Shown: positions 1 through 10,210 of the stretch, piece after piece
How positions within the stretch are numbered: position 1 is the first letter of the stretch
Layout of the letters: the number at the start of each line of letters is the position of its first letter
DNA from: Clostridium saccharobutylicum DSM 13864
GTDB lineage: Bacteria > Bacillota > Clostridia > Clostridiales > Clostridiaceae
Reading direction: 5' to 3'
Assembly (NCBI RefSeq): GCF_000473995.1
Contig: NC_022571.1
Span: 2,092,501-2,156,500 of the forward strand
DNA: 64,000 bases
Notes under the pieces: model-generated
Seen by the model: the letters and a program-made list of their open reading frames with translations, nothing else
Databases searched by the model: none
What the model was told of the DNA's origin: nothing
Program-made: the position numbers and the translations under genes

Positions 1-1955
<1,955 letters not shown>

Positions 1956-2032
1956 AATATAATCAAGTTGTAATACATTAAGAACTGTGTGCAATTTTGA
2001 AAGAACATGATTTGTTTTTTCAAAGAAGACGT

Positions 2033-2107
<75 letters not shown>

Positions 2108-2144
2108 CTTTTACAAAGAAGTTCATTTGATTAATGAACTAGCA

Positions 2145-2260
2145 TCTCGTGATGATGGCATAGAGGTAACACTCCTTTCCATTCCGAACAGGACAGTTAA
2201 GGTCTATAGCGCCGATGGTACTGCATGGGAGACTGTGTGGAAGAGTAGGACGTCGCGAGG
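2145..2260 (+). rRNA. rrf: 5S ribosomal RNA
   Basis: About 116 nt. CTCGTG at the 5' end pairs with CGCGAG at the 3' end (about 2254-2259). The internal landmarks CATTCCGAACAGG and GCGCCGATGGTACTGCA are typical of a bacterial 5S rRNA. The ends are approximate by 1-3 nt. Confidence 0.95.
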
Positions 2261-2266
2261 TAATAT

Positions 2267-2342
<76 letters not shown>

Positions 2343-2346
2343 TATT

Positions 2347-2423
2347 GGCTCAGTAGCTCAGTTGGTTAGAGTGCCGGCCTGTCACGCCGGAGGTCGAGGG
2401 TTCGAGCCCCTTCTGAGTCGCCA
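2347..2423 (+). tRNA. tRNA-Asp (GTC)
   Basis: 77 nt with encoded CCA. GGCTCAG pairs with CTGAGTC, the anticodon loop contains GTC, and the T arm is GGTTCGAGCCC. It lies 4 nt after tRNA-Phe. Confidence 0.97.
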
Positions 2424-2433
2424 ATTTAAATAT

Positions 2434-2508
2434 GCTGGCATGGCTCAACGGTAGAGCAGCTGACTTGTAATCAGCAGGTTGTAGGTTCGATTCCTATTGC
2501 CAGCTCCA
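2434..2508 (+). tRNA. tRNA-Thr (TGT)
   Basis: 75 nt with encoded CCA. GCTGGCA pairs with TGCCAGC. The anticodon stem GCTGA/TCAGC closes the loop CTTGTAA, giving anticodon TGT (Thr, ACA codons). Confidence 0.95.
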
Positions 2509-2534
2509 TTTAAATAAAACATAAAACTTAATAT

Positions 2535-2609
2535 GGCTCCTTGGTCAAGCGGTTAAGACACCACCCTTTCACGGTGGTAACAGGGGTTCGATTCCCCTAG
2601 GAGTCACCA
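2535..2609 (+). tRNA. tRNA-Glu (TTC)
   Basis: 75 nt with encoded CCA. GGCTCCT pairs with AGGAGTC, allowing a G-U pair. The anticodon stem CCACC/GGTGG closes the loop CTTTCAC, giving TTC. It is the last tRNA of the cluster and is followed by a strong terminator. Confidence 0.96.
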
Positions 2610-2618
2610 AGTAAAAAG

Positions 2619-2651
2619 TAAGTTCTAGTTTAAGCTAGAACTTATTTTTTG
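2619..2651 (+). terminator. rRNA/tRNA operon terminator
   Basis: The stem AAGTTCTAG (2620-2628) / CTAGAACTT (2635-2643) is followed by ATTTTTT. It ends the 23S-5S-tRNA cluster. The bases just after it (GTACAG onward) recur after the terminator at 5682-5714. Confidence 0.9.
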
Positions 2652-2965
2652 TACAGAAAATTATAGGATTTTTAAGGTTTTAAGCAATGAAAGTCTTATT
2701 TTATCTAGTTTCAAAATAAGTGATATAAAATCAGTTGTACATACTATTGCAGAAAATATGAAAAATGCTATAAATATTTAAGATTAAGGAGACTAGTTTT
2801 GTTGATTATGCGTGTTTAGCTTTTCGTAATAATATTTTAAGGAAAAGTTAAATTAGTTGTTACAAAATTATTAAAGATTTATGATAATATTAATTATGAT
2901 AGAAGGATTATATTATCGTAAAAATTAAATAAATAAGATGAAATTTTAACTGAGGAGATGATCTT
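2652..2965. other. intergenic gap, no gene seen
   Basis: An AT-rich stretch between the tRNA terminator and the HECSH membrane protein gene. The first ~70 nt resemble 5703-5775. No convincing ORF or structured RNA was recognised. Confidence 0.6.
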
Positions 2966-3025
2966 ATAGAAATTTTACAAACATTATTATTAAAACCATT
3001 AATAGAAACCATTTATTTAACCGGA

Positions 3026-3766
3026 ATGATTATTTTAATAGGATTACTTTTAGGAATATTAAGGGATAATTCTCTAAGTAACTTTAGAAGAAGTTTTGGA
3101 TTTAATTCTATAATGATAACTGGTTTTATTGGAGTTCCAATACATGAATGTAGTCATGCCATATTTGCATTATTGTTTCGACACTCTATAAATGATATTA
3201 AATTACTTCAAATGCCAGATGAAAATGGAACTTTGGGATATGTGAGACATTCATTTAACCCAAATAGTATTTATCAACAGATAGGAAATTTCTTTATTGG
3301 CATAGGTCCAATCATAGGCGGAGTAATATCATTATTATTATTAATGAAGATTTTTTTGCCATATTCATATTCTGAATTTGTAAAAATATCAATCACAAAT
3401 CGTAATATTACTAATTTAAACATGGATATTATAAAAGAAATATTAAATTCGTATTATGAGTTAATAAAAACTATATTTACTTCTTCAAATTTTAAAAATC
3501 CTTCTTTCTTCTTATTCTTATTCTTATCTATATGTATATCTTCACATATATCTTTAAGCAAAGCAGATATAGATGGAGCTTCAAAGGGTTTAGGCGTAAT
3601 ATTTATTGTAATAATAATATTAAATATGTTTGGATTAACAAATTACATATCAATATCTGCAATAATTAAATACAATGTAGTATTGACAGGTTTTCTTTTA
3701 GTAGCGCTAATATTTTCTTTAATAACATATATTATAAGTGAAATTTTAGCAGCGATAATAAAATAA
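3026..3766 (+). CDS. membrane protein with HExxH motif (M50-like)
   Basis: A protein of 246 aa from this ATG, with several hydrophobic segments: residues 1-12, about 30-55, 85-110, 165-180, 190-215 and 220-245. An H-E-C-S-H sequence at about 38-42 resembles the HExxH zinc site of membrane-embedded M50-type peptidases. A later G-I-G-P-I-I-G-G segment fits the same picture, but no NPDG-type second motif is obvious, so activity is unproven. The open frame extends upstream to a GAGGAG at 2952-2957. The codon at normal spacing from it is ATA (2966-2968), giving 20 extra residues that read like a real N-terminus, whereas the ATG at 3026 has no good ribosome site. A terminator lies at 3939-3975. Confidence 0.55.
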   Translation: MIILIGLLLGILRDNSLSNFRRSFGFNSIMITGFIGVPIHECSHAIFALLFRHSINDIKLLQMPDENGTLGYVRHSFNPNSIYQQIGNFFIGIGPIIGGVISLLLLMKIFLPYSYSEFVKISITNRNITNLNMDIIKEILNSYYELIKTIFTSSNFKNPSFFLFLFLSICISSHISLSKADIDGASKGLGVIFIVIIILNMFGLTNYISISAIIKYNVVLTGFLLVALIFSLITYIISEILAAIIK

Positions 3767-3938
3767 ATTATATGATATATTGGATATGATAGCAAATTAG
3801 AAAGAAATATTGATGTAGTAATAATGACTACGATGTAAAAATAAATAATTACAATAAAATTGAAAATTAAGAATCAGAAGCATATAATATCTATCTAGTT
3901 TTGTGAAAGTAAAAATATTAAATTTAAATTAGGAACTG

Positions 3939-3975
3939 AAGTCTTATTCCATAGCATATGGGGTAAGACTTTTTA
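3939..3975 (+). terminator. rho-independent terminator
   Basis: AAGTCTTATTCCATA / TATGGGGTAAGACTT closes a small loop, followed by TTTTATT. It lies downstream of the HECSH membrane protein gene, with about 170 nt between them holding nothing recognisable. Confidence 0.8.
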
Positions 3976-4151
3976 TTGTATAAATATATTAATTTTTAAA
4001 TTTTCATTTTATGAAAAGTATGTTTTCTACAGTGATATACCTGAAGAGTGAAGAATTAGAATTGTATTTAATAATATAAATAGTTCAATTATTAAATTAT
4101 CAATAAATATTATTAGAAGGTGATTAAACAGATAATGAATCCATAATAAAA

Positions 4152-4250
4152 TTGACAAAATAACAATAAAATGGTACCATATTATGGTTAATTATACATT
4201 GTAATTCTGTAAAAATTAATTTATAGAATATATTGGCCAAGCTATCTTGG
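4152..4250 (+). promoter_or_regulatory. promoter and dyads ahead of the MFS gene
   Basis: TTGACA (4152-4157), 17 nt, TACCAT (4175-4180). The -10 overlaps the perfect palindrome ATGGTACCAT (4171-4180). A second dyad CCAAG-CTAT-CTTGG lies at 4237-4250. Both could be operators. No regulator gene is adjacent. Confidence 0.6.
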
Positions 4251-4296
4251 TTAATATTATGGATTTATTATTATATTATTAGGAGGATTATTGATC

Positions 4297-5601
4297 ATGA
4301 CTATTAACGGTAGTCTCACTAAGAGAAAATATTTTAATGTTATTTTACCTCTTTTCATAGGATCAATGTTGGCTTATCTTGACAGGCTCAACATATCTTA
4401 TGCTGCGCTGACAATGAATAGTGATCTAGGATTTAGCTCACAGGTTTTTGGAATGGGTGCAGGTATTTTATTTTTTGGTTACATCGCATTTGAAGTACCA
4501 GGAACTGTGTTTGCTGAAAAACGAAGTCCTAGTAAATGGATTGTTAGGATTATGATTACGTGGGGGATGGCTAGTGCTCTTATGGCATTTATACATACAC
4601 AGACTCAGTTCTATATTGTTCGTTTTTTGGTAGGAGCTGCAGAAGCGAGTTTTTATCCTGTTTGCTATTCTTCGATTATTCCACGTTGGTTTAATCATAA
4701 GGAAAGACCAAAGGTACTATCGATAATGTTGACTTCTATGCTGGTTTCCAGTATCGTTGGTTCACCTTTAGCAGGAGTAATGCTAGATATTACAGTACTT
4801 GGATTAAAGGGATGGCAGATGCTATTTCTTATAGAAGGAATTATTGCATTTATTTTTGGAATTATTTTAATTTTCTGGCTTAAGGATTCACCTAAGGATG
4901 TTAATTGGTTAACTCCTGAAGAAAAGAAGGCTATAACAGAAGAATATGAACAAGAAATTGCCGCAAAAAATTCGGTGAAAAAGTATACCTTATGGCAGGC
5001 ACTAGGAGATAAAACGGTTCTTAAATTAAGTTTTATTTATTTCATGTGGGTTACTGGTTTTTGGGGATTTGGATTCTGGTTGCCAACAGCATTGAAGTTA
5101 TTGTCTGGATTAAGTAATTCTAGTGTTAGCTTATTAGTTATAATTCCAATGAGTGTAGCGTTGATTGGCTTTATAATTAATGGTAATTCTTCTTCTAAGA
5201 CAGGAGAAGTGAGATATCATATAGCTATTCCAGTATTTATTGGTGCTATTGGTATGGCAGTTGGAACTGTTGTAAATAATCCTATATTAAGCTTTGTGTG
5301 CACTTGTATTACTTGTGCAGGTGTATATATAGGAATGGGAGTTTGGTGGTCTGTACCTACAACATTTTTAACTGGTCCAGCAGCTGCTGGTGCTACTGGT
5401 TTAATTAACTCTTCAGGAAATTTAGGAGGATGGGTTGGCCCTTATTTAGTTGGATTTATTCAAACAAGTACTGGTTCATATACAGGGGCTTATCTATATT
5501 TAGCTTTCTCATTAGTAGTTTCAGGAATAATTATGTTAACACTAAAGAAACAAGATGTAGCTAGTATAGTACCAGAAGAATCTTCAGAAAATATTGTGTG
5601 A
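4297..5601 (+). CDS. MFS transporter, anion:cation symporter (ACS) type
   Basis: A 434-aa carrier with about 12 membrane segments. The N-terminal signature (Y-L-D-R-L-N-I-S-Y-A in TM1, then a G-x-G-I-L-F-F-G-Y segment) is typical of the ACS branch of the major facilitator superfamily, which moves organic anions such as hexuronates, glucarate or aromatic acids. The substrate cannot be read from sequence. The start is the ATG at 4297, ten bases after AGGAGG (4281-4286). An upstream in-frame TTG (4291) is too close to that site. It is a single gene with its own promoter and a terminator at 5682-5714. Confidence 0.85.
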   Translation: MTINGSLTKRKYFNVILPLFIGSMLAYLDRLNISYAALTMNSDLGFSSQVFGMGAGILFFGYIAFEVPGTVFAEKRSPSKWIVRIMITWGMASALMAFIHTQTQFYIVRFLVGAAEASFYPVCYSSIIPRWFNHKERPKVLSIMLTSMLVSSIVGSPLAGVMLDITVLGLKGWQMLFLIEGIIAFIFGIILIFWLKDSPKDVNWLTPEEKKAITEEYEQEIAAKNSVKKYTLWQALGDKTVLKLSFIYFMWVTGFWGFGFWLPTALKLLSGLSNSSVSLLVIIPMSVALIGFIINGNSSSKTGEVRYHIAIPVFIGAIGMAVGTVVNNPILSFVCTCITCAGVYIGMGVWWSVPTTFLTGPAAAGATGLINSSGNLGGWVGPYLVGFIQTSTGSYTGAYLYLAFSLVVSGIIMLTLKKQDVASIVPEESSENIV

Positions 5602-5681
5602 TAAAAGCTATGTGATAAAAATGCTATTTATAAATTTAAGACTATGATTATATAATCAAAAGGTGAAAAAATGTAATTTAG

Positions 5682-5714
5682 TAAGAGCTTATATAAGATA
5701 AGCTCTTATTTTTG
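5682..5714 (+). terminator. terminator of the MFS gene
   Basis: Stem TAAGAGCTTAT (5682-5692) / ATAAGCTCTTA (5698-5708) followed by TTTTTG. This hairpin and the following ~65 nt resemble the region after the tRNA cluster at 2615-2715. Confidence 0.85.
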
Positions 5715-6220
5715 TACAGCAAATTATAGAATTTTCGAGCACTGAAAGCCTGATTGTATATAGTTTTAGGAATGTTGGTGCATAAGAATGGAAAAGCATA
5801 AAACTAGAAAAACAATACCTAAGGGAATGTGATGTGGTCACTTATTTTTGGTATGTTTAGAATTATTTAACTCTAAGGTAATGAAATCTTTAATATATAT
5901 CGTGTTTATTAGCTTGATATTAATATAGTTTATATATTTAAAAAAATATTCTACAATCGCATGAGTGTTTTTTTGACTCTAAAAATGAATTTATGAAGAA
6001 TATTACGACAAAATAACTTTTATATTTATATAAAACTAATATAAATATAAAGAAAAAGTTGCAAAATTATTAAATATGTATTAGTATTTAACAGTAAAAA
6101 TTAAAATTTTAAATAAAAATAGCGAAAAAATAATTGCTATAGAAATTCACCCAATTACAAAATACTTGTAAGAAAAGGTATTTTTAAGTACATGTTTTTT
6201 GACTAAGATGGAGGGATAAA
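5715..6220. other. intergenic gap, no gene seen
   Basis: About 500 nt of AT-rich sequence between the MFS gene and the cycA-like gene. The first part belongs to the repeat shared with 2641-2715. A weak hairpin, AAATACTT / AAGGTATTT, lies near 6160-6187. No ORF with a ribosome site was seen. Confidence 0.55.
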
Positions 6221-7621
6221 ATGGATCAATTAACATCAGAAAATCAAAACTTATCAAGAGGACTAAAAAACAGGCATGTTCAATTACTTGCTATAGGCGG
6301 TGCAATTGGTACTGGATTATTCCTTGGTTCAGGAAGATCAATTCACTTGGCTGGTCCATCTATTTTATTTGCGTACATAATAACAGGAATAATTTGTTTT
6401 TTTATTATGCGTGCCCTTGGAGAATTATTACTTTCGAATTTAAATTACCATTCCTTTGTAGACTTTGTACATGATTATTTAGGAAATGGAGCTGCATTTA
6501 TTACTGGATGGACATATTGGTTTTGTTGGATTTCAGTTGGAATGGCTGACTTAACTGCTGCTGGACTTTATATACAATACTGGTTCCCGAATATACCTCA
6601 ATGGGGTCCGAGTCTTATTGTTCTTATAATTTTGTTAATTATGAATCTTATGGCAGTAAAGCTATTTGGTGAAATGGAATTTTGGTTTGCTTTAATTAAA
6701 GTTGTTGCAATTTTAGCATTAATCATAATTGGTACATTTATGATTATTAAAGGATTTGCTACAGATGCTGGTGTGTCAAGCTTTGCAAACCTTTGGAGAT
6801 ATGGAGGCTTGTTCCCAAATGGCGTAAGTGGCTTTATTCTTTCATTCCAAATGGTTGTATTTGCTTTTGCTGGAATTGAATTAGTAGGACTTACAGCTGG
6901 TGAAACTGAAAATCCAGAGCACGTTATTCCAAAGGCTATTAACAATATTCCAATTAGAATTATTATTTTCTATATCGGAGCACTTATTGTTATTATGAGT
7001 ATATATCCATGGAATTCAATTAATCCGGATAAAAGCCCATTTGTGCAGGTATTCGCTGCAGTTGGAATTGCAGCAGCAGCAGGTATTGTAAATTTCGTTG
7101 TACTAACATCAGCTGCATCTGCTTGTAACAGTTCTATATTTAGTACAAGTCGTATGGTTTACTCCCTTGCTAAAGAAAATAATGCACCGGAATCAATGAA
7201 AAAATTAACTGTAAGTCAAGTGCCTTCTAATGCTACAATGTTCTCAGCAATTGTTATCTTGATTTCAGTTATTTTAAACTTTGTTATGCCAGAAGGAGTA
7301 TTTGTATTAATTACAAGTATATCAACATTTTGCTTTATCTATATTTGGTCAATTATAGTAATCTGCCATATGAGATATCGCAAAACTAATCCAGAACTTG
7401 CAGCTAAGAGCAAATTTAAAATGCCACTTTATCCAATAATAAACTATATAATCCTAGCATTTTTTGCATTTGTTATAGTTGTATTGGCGTTTAACAAGGA
7501 AACTCGTGTAGCTCTATTTGTAACACCAGTATGGTTTATAGTTTTAGGGATTATTTACAAGATACTTAAATCAAAAAATAACGATTCAGAAGTTGTGAAA
7601 AGAAATTTAACCAATGAATAA
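6221..7621 (+). CDS. cycA: amino-acid permease, CycA-like (D-Ala/D-Ser/Gly family)
   Basis: A 466-aa APC-superfamily amino-acid:proton symporter with 12 predicted membrane spans. Stretches match E. coli CycA closely from memory: R-H-x-Q-L-x-A-I-G-G-A-I-G-T-G-L-F near residue 18, G-E-L-L-L-S-N-L near 66, G-W-T-Y-W-F-C-W near 95, V-K-L-F-G-E-M-E-F-W-F-A near 145 and F-V-V-L-T-S-A-A-S near 288. The likely substrates are therefore glycine, D-alanine and D-serine, though related permeases with other preferences are not excluded. The start at 6221 follows GATGGAGGGA. It is a single gene closed by a strong terminator at 7691-7742. Confidence 0.85.
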   Translation: MDQLTSENQNLSRGLKNRHVQLLAIGGAIGTGLFLGSGRSIHLAGPSILFAYIITGIICFFIMRALGELLLSNLNYHSFVDFVHDYLGNGAAFITGWTYWFCWISVGMADLTAAGLYIQYWFPNIPQWGPSLIVLIILLIMNLMAVKLFGEMEFWFALIKVVAILALIIIGTFMIIKGFATDAGVSSFANLWRYGGLFPNGVSGFILSFQMVVFAFAGIELVGLTAGETENPEHVIPKAINNIPIRIIIFYIGALIVIMSIYPWNSINPDKSPFVQVFAAVGIAAAAGIVNFVVLTSAASACNSSIFSTSRMVYSLAKENNAPESMKKLTVSQVPSNATMFSAIVILISVILNFVMPEGVFVLITSISTFCFIYIWSIIVICHMRYRKTNPELAAKSKFKMPLYPIINYIILAFFAFVIVVLAFNKETRVALFVTPVWFIVLGIIYKILKSKNNDSEVVKRNLTNE

Positions 7622-7690
7622 TTAAACATGAGATAATACAATAAAGAATTGATAAATGAAAGAATATAAAAAACATAAATAATATAGTAA

Positions 7691-7742
7691 GAGCTGTTAC
7701 AGAAGGATTTTTCAAATTATTCTGTAACAGCTCGCTTTTTTG
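7691..7742 (+). terminator. terminator of the cycA-like gene
   Basis: The 14-bp perfect stem GAGCTGTTACAGAA / TTCTGTAACAGCTC (7691-7704 and 7720-7733) is followed by GCTTTTTTG. Confidence 0.92.
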
Positions 7743-7815
7743 AAGGTTTGGAATAAATGTTGGATGCTAGAAAGTTTTAGAAGAGTCATTAAATATATAT
7801 AGATAAACAGACAAT

Positions 7816-8053
7816 GAATTAGATTTGTGCATCTCAACTAGAAAGAAGCTGTATTCCTTTTTAGAGTGTTACACTTATAATTTTGCTGTAAGTATTTCTT
7901 TAGTAGAAGTTGTTCTATTCTTGCTTGTTCTCAAATTGTTTCAGGAACATGCAGGAATGGGATAATTTCTAATGGTAAAAATCTATAGCAAAATTATATA
8001 GAAACAGAGAAAAAGAATACAGCTTCTTTTAGTAAGTTACCACATAACTCTAA
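7816..8053. repeat. palindromic repeat, family P, full-length copy P1
   Basis: A near-palindrome of about 238 bp. The outer arms AGAAGCTGTATTC (7844-7856) / GAATACAGCTTCT (8015-8027) and inner arms ATAATTTTGCT (7877-7887) / AGCAAAATTAT (7987-7997) pair. The centre carries TAGTAGAAGTTGT, shared with the copies near 53.3, 53.5 and 57.3 kb. The right terminus overlaps the last codons of the kdgT-like gene, whose TAG stop lies inside the element's terminal TTTAGAG sequence. Confidence 0.75.
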
Positions 8054-9009
8054 ATAATAATCTGCTTATCTATAGTGCTACGGTTACTTGTGGCAAAAAA
8101 TGATGTTATAAGTGGAGTGATAAAAGTACTGAAAATTACAGTAAAGGCTATTTGACAAACAGAAGAATTGACATAAGGTGCATATATGCTATTTACTTGA
8201 GCAGCAAGCTGTGGTGTAGCAATTGACACACCAGCAATGCAGCAGATAGCTGAAGCTGAATAGCCAGGCTGATTTAGAAATACTTTGTCAACAGTGATCA
8301 TTGGAATGGTATTTACTATATAAAATATAATCAATAATAAAAGTCCACATATACCAGCATGAAAAGCATCAAAAATGTTAATATTAGAGCCAAGTGAAAA
8401 TCCTAGGAAAGGAATAATAATGCTATTACCAGGCTTCAACATTTCATATATATTACGATCGAGATTACCTAAAATTATTCCTAAGACAAAAGGTATAGCA
8501 GTTGCAAGGATTGTATTTATATCCATTCCACCACCATTTGCAATATTTAAAATACAAACAGGAAGAGTAGGAACTGCTATAAGATTTAACATTCCAAAAG
8601 TAGCAAGATCTAAATCATCACCATAATCATTCATTAAAGCAATATATATGCTTGGATTACAACTAGAAATACAAGTTACCAATGCAAGAGTCGAAAGTCC
8701 AAAGAAACCATTCAATCCAAAGAAGTGCACAATTAATATGCAAAATATAATAGATATTAATAGTTTGCTAAGTATTAATATACCGCCTCTTTTCAAAGCT
8801 AACTTCAACTTAGACAATTCAAACTGACTACCAGTAATAAAAAGCATCATCCCAATATAGCACATAGTACCTTTGCTTGTGAAAATTGATGTAAAAGGAT
8901 CACCAAGTTGCAGTATGCTTGGACTAATACTGTTTATTAACATAGCAATAAACATGGGGATAATCAATAACCCCCCAGGAAATTTTTTGATATTATTTAA
9001 TATATTCAA
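8050..9009 (-). CDS. kdgT: 2-keto-3-deoxygluconate permease family (KdgT-like)
   Basis: A 319-aa integral membrane protein with about 10 spans. It matches the KdgT family: K-F-P-G-G-x-L-I-P near the N-terminus, G-L-S-T-L-A-L-V about residue 103, F-V-L-G-I-I-L-G-N-L-D near 174-184 and A-T-P-Q-L-A-A-Q near 265. The family imports 2-keto-3-deoxygluconate, a pectin breakdown product, which fits the GH28 pectinase in the same window. Transcribed leftward from a promoter facing padR, with a PadR-type operator just after the -10. The stop codon lies at the edge of repeat P1. No other KDG pathway gene is adjacent. Confidence 0.8.
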   Translation of the reverse strand: MNILNNIKKFPGGLLIIPMFIAMLINSISPSILQLGDPFTSIFTSKGTMCYIGMMLFITGSQFELSKLKLALKRGGILILSKLLISIIFCILIVHFFGLNGFFGLSTLALVTCISSCNPSIYIALMNDYGDDLDLATFGMLNLIAVPTLPVCILNIANGGGMDINTILATAIPFVLGIILGNLDRNIYEMLKPGNSIIIPFLGFSLGSNINIFDAFHAGICGLLLLIIFYIVNTIPMITVDKVFLNQPGYSASAICCIAGVSIATPQLAAQVNSIYAPYVNSSVCQIAFTVIFSTFITPLITSFFATSNRSTIDKQIII

Positions 9010-9057
9010 AATGTACCTCCTTTAAAAATGCATTAATTATATAGATAAATAATTTGA

Positions 9058-9115
9058 AGTCACATGGTAGTTTACCGAAATTAAATACATTTTTGATATC
9101 GATATACACTTAAGT
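9058..9115. repeat. family P repeat, truncated end (P7)
   Basis: GTCACATGGTAGTTTACCGAAATTAAATACATTTTTG-like sequence (read in pieces) matches the left terminus of the other P copies. Only this end is present, in the leader of the kdgT-like gene. Confidence 0.5.
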
Positions 9116-9171
9116 TCGGCAATAATATATAGCTATTTTAATTACAAATTCATTTATCTATATGAATATAA

Positions 9172-9191
9172 ACATGTATTTTTAAACATGT
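9172..9191. promoter_or_regulatory. PadR-type operator in the kdgT leader
   Basis: ACATGT (9172-9177) and ACATGT (9186-9191) give ATGT-N8-ACAT (9174-9189), the consensus known for PadR. The spacing is identical to the site at padR itself. It lies just downstream of the kdgT -10. Confidence 0.72.
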
Positions 9192-9201
9192 TTTCATATC
9201 T

Positions 9202-9230
9202 ATAATAGTCAAAATAAAATTTATTGTCAA
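9202..9230 (-). promoter_or_regulatory. promoter of the kdgT-like gene
   Basis: On the minus strand: TTGACA (9230-9225), 17-nt spacer, TATTAT (9207-9202). Near-consensus housekeeping promoter. Confidence 0.75.
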
Positions 9231-9336
9231 TATTATCAAAAAAGTCCAATAATATTAAAAGTATAGGATAGTTAAAGAATTCTCATTGCTTCAGTTAGCT
9301 AGCACATAACTTAAAATTCCTAATTATTTATGAATA

Positions 9337-9394
9337 TTGACAAAATAAAGAAAAAAATATATTATAAACATGTTATTAATAACATGTTTATAAT
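9337..9394 (+). promoter_or_regulatory. padR promoter with 34-bp perfect palindromic operator
   Basis: TTGACA (9337-9342), 17 nt, TATTAT (9360-9365). The -10 runs into a perfect 34-bp palindrome at 9361-9394 (half-site ATTATAAACATGTTATT), which contains ATGT-N8-ACAT at 9370-9385. Its position implies autorepression. Confidence 0.8.
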
Positions 9395-9464
9395 ATGGTT
9401 AATATATAATCTTTTAAAATAAAATTTGAAATTGCAATTTGGCAATGAGTAAAAAGAGGTTTTA

Positions 9465-10004
9465 ATGAGAACGATAAAATATTTAGTCTTAGGAATGATT
9501 AATAGAAATCCTATGACGGGTTATGACATTACAAAGGAATTTGAAAAGGAATGGGTTGATTTTTGGTATGCTGATCATAGTCAGATTTATCCAGAACTTC
9601 GACGCTTATTGAAAGAAGAACTTGTAAGCTTTGAAATAACAGTTCAAGGCGAGAAACTTCAAAAGAAATTATATTCTATAACTGAAAAAGGAAAAAAAGA
9701 TTTAGTAAACTGGCTTCTTAAGGAAGAGAATGATTTAATTCCAAAGGATATGTTTAAACTTAAGGTTTATTTTTCAGAAGCTTTATCTATCGAGGAAGTT
9801 AAGGAGAATTTCAATAACCAGTTAAGAAAACATAAGATGAAGTTAAGCAGTATTAAAAGTGAAATGGACAAAATCCAAAGATTAGATTATGAGTTAACAT
9901 CAGAATCTTGTAATTATATTGTTATGCAAGGAGCTGTATTTAGAGAGGAAGCATATATATCTTGGATTTTATGGTGCTTAGCTTATATAGATAAAATTAA
10001 ATAG
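9465..10004 (+). CDS. PadR-family transcriptional regulator
   Basis: A 179-aa regulator. The N-terminal winged helix (about residues 1-75) reads as PadR: L-G-M-I-N-R-N-P-M-T-G-Y-D-I near residue 10, Q-I-Y-P-E-L-R-R-L near 43, a wing near 60-70, then a long helical C-terminal dimerisation part, as in the full-length (about 180-aa) PadR subfamily that senses phenolic acids. It is divergent from the KdgT-like permease with about 450 bp between. Both promoters carry the same ATGT-N8-ACAT operator, so it very likely represses itself and the permease. The ligand is unknown; an aromatic acid or a sugar acid are both possible. The start follows AAGAGG. Confidence 0.85.
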   Translation: MRTIKYLVLGMINRNPMTGYDITKEFEKEWVDFWYADHSQIYPELRRLLKEELVSFEITVQGEKLQKKLYSITEKGKKDLVNWLLKEENDLIPKDMFKLKVYFSEALSIEEVKENFNNQLRKHKMKLSSIKSEMDKIQRLDYELTSESCNYIVMQGAVFREEAYISWILWCLAYIDKIK

Positions 10005-10210
10005 TTTAGTGGAATGAAGTCAAATTAAATATAATCTATTATTATATTTAATTGCAATATTATTTATTCATAACTTAGTGACGTAGTACTAGTTTTTAAT
10101 GTAGATTTCAATTTTTAGCATATATAAATATTTAAACTATTTTGTATTATGAATTTTTAGTATATAAATTTTACTATAATTTATTATTACATAAAGGCAA
10201 GGGGATAGGG

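Noticed and set aside
10142..10210. Extended start of the D-LDH-like protein
   Set aside because: Extra 23 residues without a ribosome site and unlike the family N-terminus.
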